Positions 7,492-12,557 of a DNA stretch of 12,557 nucleotides are shown piece after piece. This DNA is from Firmicutes bacterium UBA7523 (GTDB taxonomy: Bacteria > Bacillota > Dethiobacteria > Dethiobacterales > Dethiobacteraceae), in NCBI GenBank assembly GCA_002479415.1, contig DLMZ01000038.1:369-12925 (forward strand), read 5' to 3'. The position numbers and the translations under genes are program-made. The stretch's first letter is position 1. Every line of letters starts with the position of its first letter. Below the pieces are notes generated by a model that was not told the DNA's origin, made no database searches, and was given only the letters and a program-made list of their open reading frames with translations.

Positions 7492-7519
7492 TTTTATAAC
7501 AAATTCTACAAAAGTAAAA
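7492..7519 (-). promoter_or_regulatory. Possible carB promoter
   Basis: On the minus strand TTTACT followed after about 16 bases by TAAAAT (within GTTATAAAATAGGG) resembles a sigma-A promoter upstream of the carB leader. The region is AT-rich and no terminator is visible after the GNAT gene, so read-through from the upstream operon cannot be excluded. Confidence 0.3.
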
Positions 7520-7543
7520 CCATTTTATCTATCAATGACAGCT

Positions 7544-8611
7544 TTATAATAATCCCACTTCAATATTGATTAGTCTGTCATCTAAGCACAAATCCTTGTC
7601 ACCCCAATTTACGGTATAAAGCCTGCTTTTATATTTAATGTGCTTAGTACGGTTAAACATATCCTGCAAAGGATGATTTTCATGCAGCCCCAGCATTAGA
7701 AAGTCATGCCTCTTCTCGGCTTCAGCCACTTTTTTAAGAAAACATTCAGCTATTTCCTTATCATTTTTTTTAACATAAAAAGCTGTGACACAAGCATAAT
7801 TTACAGGAATATTTTCCTTTGGCAAATCCGGGTACTTTAAGAACCTGAGGGGAAGATGTTTAAATATTTTAAGCAGCCCTTTGTACCCGGTAACAATATA
7901 CTGCTTATAGCTTTGCTGGTTCCAAACAGCACATGCTGCCACTGTGTTGCCGTCTATGTCAGACATAGTATATATATCTGTCCTTTCCAAGCCATAGAAA
8001 TTCAAATCAGCAGCAGCAAAATTATACAAATGGGCATTCTCTTCCCAAAGTTTATTTAATCCCTCAATATCACCTTTTTTCAGGATATATTTTTTTGCTT
8101 TAGTGACGATACCTGTCCTGAAGCAATATACCGTATATTCACCGCAATACTTATATTCTGGCATATCCTTTCTTTTTTTCTCAAACATCTTTTGCGCAAA
8201 AAGATTCTCTTTTAGAATAGTAGTATAATAAATATCAACATGTTCCCTGGTTTCTTCATATAACTGCTTATATAACTTGGGTATATTCGGCACACGATTC
8301 CTGTACTCAGGCAAGGACTTAAGCCCGGTTAGATACCCCACTCTTTTTTCCTCGCCGTTAATATAAGCTCTTCTGACAATACAGCAACCCAGACCGACTA
8401 TTTTATTGCTTTTTCTTTCTCTCAATATGGGCAAAAAAACCTTTTCGCCTTCGTATAAGAATGATTGATAAGGATCGGGACGCCTGGTGAACAAAACAGA
8501 AATATTGCCTTTAAAATCCATGCGCTCAAATATTTCCAGCAATTCCTTGCTGTCTTCGGCAGTGGCAAAATCAAGCTTGTATTTTTTGCTTCGCTCATTT
8601 AGGGTTTTCAT
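7544..8611 (-). CDS. GNAT-like acyltransferase with a second GNAT-like half
   Basis: A 355-residue cytoplasmic protein. The N-terminal half (about 10-170) follows the GNAT order. FATAEDSKELLEIFERMDF is a typical opening helix. Strands around KIVGLGCCIVRRAYINGEE and RVGYLTGLKSLPEYRNR fit the core sheet, and KENLFAQKMFEKK resembles the end-of-fold N..A..LYEK segment. The acetyl-CoA phosphate loop, normally RxxGxG/A, reads RNRVPNI and lacks the glycines. The C-terminal half (about 180-345) repeats the theme (GDIEGLNKLWEEN, then KKVAEAEKRHDFLMLGLHEN), suggesting a tandem GNAT fold. I use ATG at 8611 because AGGAAG lies 8 bases upstream; the longer GTG at 8620 abuts that site. It overlaps the preceding radical SAM gene by 17 bases and closes the operon. 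An N-acyl transfer role is likely by family, but the degenerate loop leaves activity and donor uncertain. Confidence 0.7.
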   Translation of the reverse strand: MKTLNERSKKYKLDFATAEDSKELLEIFERMDFKGNISVLFTRRPDPYQSFLYEGEKVFLPILRERKSNKIVGLGCCIVRRAYINGEEKRVGYLTGLKSLPEYRNRVPNIPKLYKQLYEETREHVDIYYTTILKENLFAQKMFEKKRKDMPEYKYCGEYTVYCFRTGIVTKAKKYILKKGDIEGLNKLWEENAHLYNFAAADLNFYGLERTDIYTMSDIDGNTVAACAVWNQQSYKQYIVTGYKGLLKIFKHLPLRFLKYPDLPKENIPVNYACVTAFYVKKNDKEIAECFLKKVAEAEKRHDFLMLGLHENHPLQDMFNRTKHIKYKSRLYTVNWGDKDLCLDDRLINIEVGLL

Positions 8612-9932
8612 CCAAACCACTTCCTAAAGGTAATCTTAATTTCCCGTCTACCTCTTTTTTTAAATTTACATTCTGTGTTAGAAAAATGAGCCATAGCATT
8701 AAATCTACTTTTCTGGAGAACAATTTCAACCCTCTTTTTATAATCGAAGAATAAGTAAAAAACTCTCTTCTTGCGGCGGCACATTTTTTCGACAACTCTT
8801 CCGCCGTCATATTTTTCGGGATAAAGGGAATATCTCCATATGAATAATCTTCATCAAGCCACCATTTATCTTTTATGAGCCTGTTTTCTTTAATAAGCCT
8901 TTCATGTAATTCTGTCCCCGGAAAAGGAAGCAGATGATTGAAAGCCGCAAAGAAAAAATTATGCCTAAAAGCAAATTGCAGTGTTTCATTAAAAGTATCA
9001 TCGTCGTCATAATCAAAACCAAACACAAAAGTAGCATAAATGTTTATACCGTAGCTATGAATTCTTTCTGTCAGCTCATCTCTTTCCCCAAGGGATAATG
9101 ACCAGTCTTTTTTCATTTGCACCAAATTTTTTCTGTTTACAGATTCGTATCCTATTAAAATAACGTCACAACCGCTTTTTTGCATCAAAGATAAAAGCTC
9201 GTCATTTTTTGCCATGGTCAAAGATCCTTGTGCAGACCATCTTATCTTTAATGGTTCAATAGCTTTTAGAAGCTCTATGGCATACCTTTGATCTGCCACA
9301 ATATTATCATCAACAAAAAAGAAATATTTCTTGCCGGATAATTTTATATCTTCTGTGATATCTTTAATATTTCTTTTATGATATTTACCGGAATAGCAAG
9401 CTGTAATTGAGCAAAATTCACATTTAAATATACATCCTCTTCCAGTCTCAACCAGACCTATGGGAGAATACTTTTTCCCCTTAAAAATACTTCTGTCCGG
9501 AATATATCTGCCAAAGCTGAATTCTCCATCATATCTTTTTTTAAGTGAATTGCTTTTTAAGTCGTTTATTACGTCATTCCAAACACTTTCTGCATTCCCC
9601 AACAATATAGAATCAGCATATTCTAAAACCTCTTCAGGCATTAAAGTAGCATGATATCCGCCCATCATAACTTTTATATTTTTACTTCTGAACTTTTCTG
9701 CTATTATATACGCCCTTCTTGAAGTATACATTTCAACAGATATCATAACTAGATCTGTCTTAGTATCAAAGTTAATTAATTCAAGCCTATCGTCATAAAA
9801 TTCTGTTTCTATCTCTTCTGGTGTAATACTTTTCAAAGTACTTATTACTAATGGCTCCATCTTTTTCCATGTCTTAATGTACTTTTCTCCCGTTTTCTTT
9901 CCTATCGCCGGCAAAATAAAGGTTATTTTCAT
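8595..9932 (-). CDS. B12-binding-domain radical SAM enzyme (second of tandem pair)
   Basis: A 445-residue enzyme of the cobalamin-binding radical SAM class (methyltransferases, ring-modifying enzymes and relatives). Residues 1-150 form the Rossmann-like B12-binding domain: KITFILPAIG at the start, DLVMISVEMYTSRRAYIIAE, then VMMGGYHATLMPEEV and ADSILLGNAE. The last replaces the common GEGE/GEAE. The radical SAM core carries C167, C171 and C174 in GRGCIFKCEFCSI, the CxxxCxxC ligands of the 4Fe-4S cluster. VDDNIVADQRYAIELLKA, LIGYESVN and FNHLLPFPGTEL follow in the normal order. The C-terminal 80 residues include YSSIIKRGLKL, shared with the neighbour. ATG overlaps the upstream TGA (ATGA), with GGGAG 8 bases before it. 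The reaction cannot be deduced; radical C-methylation or rearrangement is typical of the family. The gene is AT-rich. Confidence 0.88.
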   Translation of the reverse strand: MKITFILPAIGKKTGEKYIKTWKKMEPLVISTLKSITPEEIETEFYDDRLELINFDTKTDLVMISVEMYTSRRAYIIAEKFRSKNIKVMMGGYHATLMPEEVLEYADSILLGNAESVWNDVINDLKSNSLKKRYDGEFSFGRYIPDRSIFKGKKYSPIGLVETGRGCIFKCEFCSITACYSGKYHKRNIKDITEDIKLSGKKYFFFVDDNIVADQRYAIELLKAIEPLKIRWSAQGSLTMAKNDELLSLMQKSGCDVILIGYESVNRKNLVQMKKDWSLSLGERDELTERIHSYGINIYATFVFGFDYDDDDTFNETLQFAFRHNFFFAAFNHLLPFPGTELHERLIKENRLIKDKWWLDEDYSYGDIPFIPKNMTAEELSKKCAAARREFFTYSSIIKRGLKLFSRKVDLMLWLIFLTQNVNLKKEVDGKLRLPLGSGLDENPK

Positions 9933-11269
9933 GCAATAGCTCCCGGAATATCACTATTATCAATCATCACTTCTCTTGTAAACTTATGAAATTTATTCGC
10001 ATAATTTCTGTATCCGAATACGTTTATTGGTAAGGCAATCAGCGGCTCAGGGTTATTAAACCCTATTCTTTTAAAGATTGAGCTGTATTTATAGGTTTCT
10101 CGCCAAGCCCATTCCAGACCGGTCTCTAATTCTTCCTTCGTCATCTTTAAAGGCTCAAATACGCAATGCTCCACATCATACATAGCCCAATTTCTATCTG
10201 TAATTCGATTCTGACTTTCCAACTCATTATACAAGCTGGTCTTGGGGAAAGGTGTCAATATTGAGTATCTGGGCAAATCTATCTTTGCTTTTATTACCAT
10301 TTCAACGGTTTTTTCGAAAACCGATGCGTCTTCGTCATCTCCGCCAAAAGCAAAGCAGCCTTGAACCAATATGCCCGCCTCATGCAGCTTTTCCATCAAT
10401 TCAGTATATTCGATTACCTTGTTAACACCTTTTTGTATAAATTTTTGTGATGATTGGCTAATAGATTCAAAGCCAATTAAAAGCCCTTTACAGTTACTCC
10501 TTTTAAATATCGAGATTAATTCGTCGTCCATGCCAACAGAAGACGTTACTAAGCCGAACCATTTCTTATTGAGGCTGGCCAATTCAGAAAACAACTCAAT
10601 GGCATATGCTCTGTCTGCTATAAGGTTAACATCCGGGAAAAGAACCTCTTTTGAATCAAGCGCTTCTATCTCTGCGATAACTTCCCTCACAGGACGCTTA
10701 TGGACTTTTTTCCCGAACGCAGCGGGGTATGCACAAAAAGTACACGGCAAGGAGCAGCCCCGCACTGCTTCCACAGAATTTAAGGTAATATATCTCTTTT
10801 TATTTAACAGCTCACGTTTAGGGATTACCCTATTTTCTATGCTAAAATTATCGCCCTGAAAATATCTACTTTTTAGGCAGTTGTTTTTATAATCCATCAG
10901 CATTTGCGGAAACGTCTGCTCTGTGAAGCCAACCATCACAACATCGGCATGCTGTTGAGCTTCTTCTTGCAATAGAGTTGGGTGCACACCGCCTAATACT
11001 ACTGTTTTTCCCATACTTCTGAAGTAATCGGCATAAGTATAGCATCGCGGAGCTGTACCTGTTATACACGTAATACATATAATATCTGCATCTAAATCCA
11101 AGGGAATTTTATCGGCAGTTTCATCATAGATTTTAATTTGAGCATCTAATTCTTCAGGCACCAAGGCGGCAAGTGTGGTTAAAGTTAATGGAGCGTAGTG
11201 CAGTGCCTTCCCGAAGTTTCCATTATAACGATGCATTGCACCTGCGGGCGCCAATAATGCTATTCTCAT
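9929..11269 (-). CDS. B12-binding-domain radical SAM enzyme (first of tandem pair)
   Basis: A 446-residue member of the same class. The B12-binding domain covers about 1-150, with MRIALLAPAGAMHRY at the start, ADIICITCITGTAPRCY, then VVLGGVHPTLLQEEAQQHAD and VVMVGFTEQTF. The last stands where GEGE is usual. The cluster motif is C172, C176 and C179 in VRGCSLPCTFCAYPAAF. Core landmarks are FPDVNLIADRAYAIEL, LIGFESIS, GCFAFGGDDED and ILTPFPKTSLY. The C-terminus keeps YKYSSIFKR. It is clearly a paralogue of the 8595-9932 product in length and domain order, but has diverged, notably in the residues around the cluster cysteines and the C-terminal tail. So the two probably act on different substrates or steps. 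ATG overlaps the GH3 stop (ATGA) and follows GAGGGGG by about 8 bases. The specific reaction is unknown. Confidence 0.88.
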   Translation of the reverse strand: MRIALLAPAGAMHRYNGNFGKALHYAPLTLTTLAALVPEELDAQIKIYDETADKIPLDLDADIICITCITGTAPRCYTYADYFRSMGKTVVLGGVHPTLLQEEAQQHADVVMVGFTEQTFPQMLMDYKNNCLKSRYFQGDNFSIENRVIPKRELLNKKRYITLNSVEAVRGCSLPCTFCAYPAAFGKKVHKRPVREVIAEIEALDSKEVLFPDVNLIADRAYAIELFSELASLNKKWFGLVTSSVGMDDELISIFKRSNCKGLLIGFESISQSSQKFIQKGVNKVIEYTELMEKLHEAGILVQGCFAFGGDDEDASVFEKTVEMVIKAKIDLPRYSILTPFPKTSLYNELESQNRITDRNWAMYDVEHCVFEPLKMTKEELETGLEWAWRETYKYSSIFKRIGFNNPEPLIALPINVFGYRNYANKFHKFTREVMIDNSDIPGAIA

Positions 11270-12557
11270 ACATAATCCCCCTCAAACACTTTATCCCAAT
11301 TCCCCTTCATAACCAAAGCTACAGGCTTAATGTCTCCCAGTCGTTGTCCTCTTCTGACACATTCCCGAATAAACTCTTCCTCAGGGCTAGACGTTATTCT
11401 AAAATATCTTAATTCCTTCAGCTGTCCCAATTTTCTGCAATAATCATAATGAAAACTTTCTCTTAAAGCGTCTTCTATTTTCTCAGGGAGTTTATCTGAT
11501 TTAATATATAACACATATCTGTCTGTTTCAGGGGCAAAAAAATAGAATTCCGGCTTAACGCCTGATCTCTCAATAATACTCTTTAAGAACTCCTCATTAA
11601 GCTTTTCACCAAAAAGATCCGACACCTTATCCTTTTTGCTTATAAATTTAATAAGTGGAAATTTACCCGCAAAACCTGTAACCTCTACTACATCATTTAG
11701 TTTATACCTGTATAAACCTCCCGATGTTGTAATAACAACAGAGTATCTGCAGCTTTTTTTCAGTTGATGAGATAAACAGACTTCCCCGTTCTCAACAGAA
11801 ATAAACTCAAAAAAATGAGAACAAATAGATATTCTGCTCCCATTTTCCCCTTGAAAAGGAATCGAGATAAAACCTTCTGTTGCCAATAATCCTTTAGGCT
11901 GGATAACAGCTTCGGGAAATAAACCTTTAAGCTGCTCTGCGTATTTTTCCGCATTAGCATCACCCCAACAGCTTATTACTTTCAAATCCCCCCAAAGCTT
12001 ATTGTAAGCCTTCTGCTCTAATAACCTTTCTACCTCTTTTCCCCTTTTTATATTTTTTTTATTAATACCGCTTACCAGGTGTTCTTTGTTTGCTTGAATA
12101 TATTCAATGATTAATAATAAAAATGTAGGATTCCAAACCGAAATAAATGTTAAGTTATGGCATAACAACAAAGCTGACGCTGTTTCGTAATAAAAATCAT
12201 CAATGCTCATATTCCTGATAGAGCTATTTCTCAAGGCAAAAACAGCATTTAGGAGGATTTTCCCGAAAGAACAAAAATATTCACTATCTTCTTCAAAACC
12301 TATAGGGATTCCGCCGGCTGTATGCTTAGTATTGTTAGCCACAGGCGTAATAGACCAATAGCTCTTGCCCCATTTAATCCCCTGATAGCTTGTATATAAA
12401 TTATAAATCCAAGGCTTTAAGCCATTCTGAAACTCCTTTTTTAGAGCATTAGTATAAGGAATAAGCTTAGATTCGGTTGTTGAGCCGCTTGTAAGCTCCA
12501 ATAAAATTACATCTTCGTTTGTCAATATCTTTTTTTCACCAGCTTTAATTCTTTCTA
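11266..12557 (-). CDS. GH3-family acyl-adenylating amide synthetase (5' end beyond window)
   Basis: The frame is open through the window edge. The residues before the in-frame TTG at 12525 (ERIKAGEKKI) continue naturally into LTNEDVILLELTSGST, which matches the pre-motif region of bacterial GH3 proteins. So the TTG is internal and the true N-terminus (about 80-100 residues by family length) is missing. GH3 enzymes adenylate a carboxylic acid with ATP and transfer the acyl group to an amino acid or amine; plant members do this with auxin or jasmonate. Visible landmarks are the ATP motif LTSGSTTESKLIPYT, the second motif LLATEGFISIPF, and the nucleotide motif GLYRYKLNDVVEVTGF, followed by the C-terminal lid (FISKKDKVSDLFGEKLNEEF). 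The usual TSGSTG..K is altered to TSGSTTESK. The stop overlaps the first radical SAM start by 4 bases. The family assignment is strong; the acid and amine partners are unknown. Confidence 0.88.
   Translation of the reverse strand, partial: ERIKAGEKKILTNEDVILLELTSGSTTESKLIPYTNALKKEFQNGLKPWIYNLYTSYQGIKWGKSYWSITPVANNTKHTAGGIPIGFEEDSEYFCSFGKILLNAVFALRNSSIRNMSIDDFYYETASALLLCHNLTFISVWNPTFLLLIIEYIQANKEHLVSGINKKNIKRGKEVERLLEQKAYNKLWGDLKVISCWGDANAEKYAEQLKGLFPEAVIQPKGLLATEGFISIPFQGENGSRISICSHFFEFISVENGEVCLSHQLKKSCRYSVVITTSGGLYRYKLNDVVEVTGFAGKFPLIKFISKKDKVSDLFGEKLNEEFLKSIIERSGVKPEFYFFAPETDRYVLYIKSDKLPEKIEDALRESFHYDYCRKLGQLKELRYFRITSSPEEEFIRECVRRGQRLGDIKPVALVMKGNWDKVFEGDYV

Noticed and set aside
7394..7543. 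PyrR-type attenuator upstream of carB
   Set aside because: No PyrR-loop consensus and no terminator hairpin with a U-run were found.
8612..8620. Upstream GTG as start of the GNAT-like gene
   Set aside because: It directly abuts the AGGAAG site, leaving no spacing; ATG at 8611 has 8 bases.
10371..10859. 162-codon open frame on the plus strand
   Set aside because: Antisense to the first radical SAM gene, whose motifs are unmistakable; no ribosome site or recognisable domain.
11760..11963. 67-codon minus-strand frame inside the GH3 gene
   Set aside because: A different frame of a gene with clear GH3 motifs; no independent evidence of translation.
12523..12525. TTG as start of the GH3 gene
   Set aside because: The codons upstream remain open to the window edge and read as GH3 sequence (ERIKAGEKKI).
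1..12557. CRISPR arrays, tRNA or rRNA genes, insertion sequences
   Set aside because: No regularly spaced repeats, cloverleaf-like segments, transposase motifs or terminal inverted repeats were seen on either strand.

Overview
All genes supported in this window lie on the minus strand, so transcription runs from high to low coordinates. The organism looks like a low-to-moderate-GC Gram-positive, most likely a member of the Clostridia or a related anaerobic Firmicutes group. This is inferred from purine-rich AGGAGG-type ribosome sites, frequent GTG/TTG starts, the Firmicutes flavour of CarB, and cobalamin-type radical SAM enzymes, which are common in anaerobes. No taxonomic marker such as rRNA is present.

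Layout in transcription order. (1) 12557-7544: a tightly packed, AT-rich four-gene operon. It holds a GH3-family acyl-adenylating/amide-forming enzyme whose 5' end is cut by the window edge, two tandem B12-binding-domain radical SAM enzymes, and a GNAT-like acyltransferase with a second GNAT-like half. Neighbouring genes overlap by 4, 4 and about 17 bases, so they are probably translationally coupled. (2) 7393-4193: carB, the large subunit of carbamoyl-phosphate synthetase, complete and apparently functional. It has no carA next to it and starts at TTG. (3) 4077-2875: an unrecognised, GC-richer secreted protein with a signal peptide and a C-terminal membrane anchor, closed by a strong rho-independent terminator. 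(4) 2737-1: a TetR-type regulator reduced to its DNA-binding head, followed by an ABC exporter (ATPase and two ABC-2 permeases, drug-export-like) and the beginning of a small membrane protein.

The GH3/rSAM/rSAM/GNAT operon is the best candidate for an undescribed system. GH3 enzymes activate carboxylates as adenylates and pass them to amines. B12-dependent radical SAM enzymes methylate or rearrange unactivated carbons. GNAT proteins acylate amines. Together they suggest a small-molecule or lipid-modification pathway, but the substrate cannot be read from sequence. The ABC locus looks like a standard efflux operon whose repressor is decaying. No RNA genes, CRISPR arrays, insertion sequences or gene-free stretches over 300 bases were found. 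The three real intergenic gaps (2738-2874, 4078-4192, 7394-7543) hold the putative regulatory elements listed.
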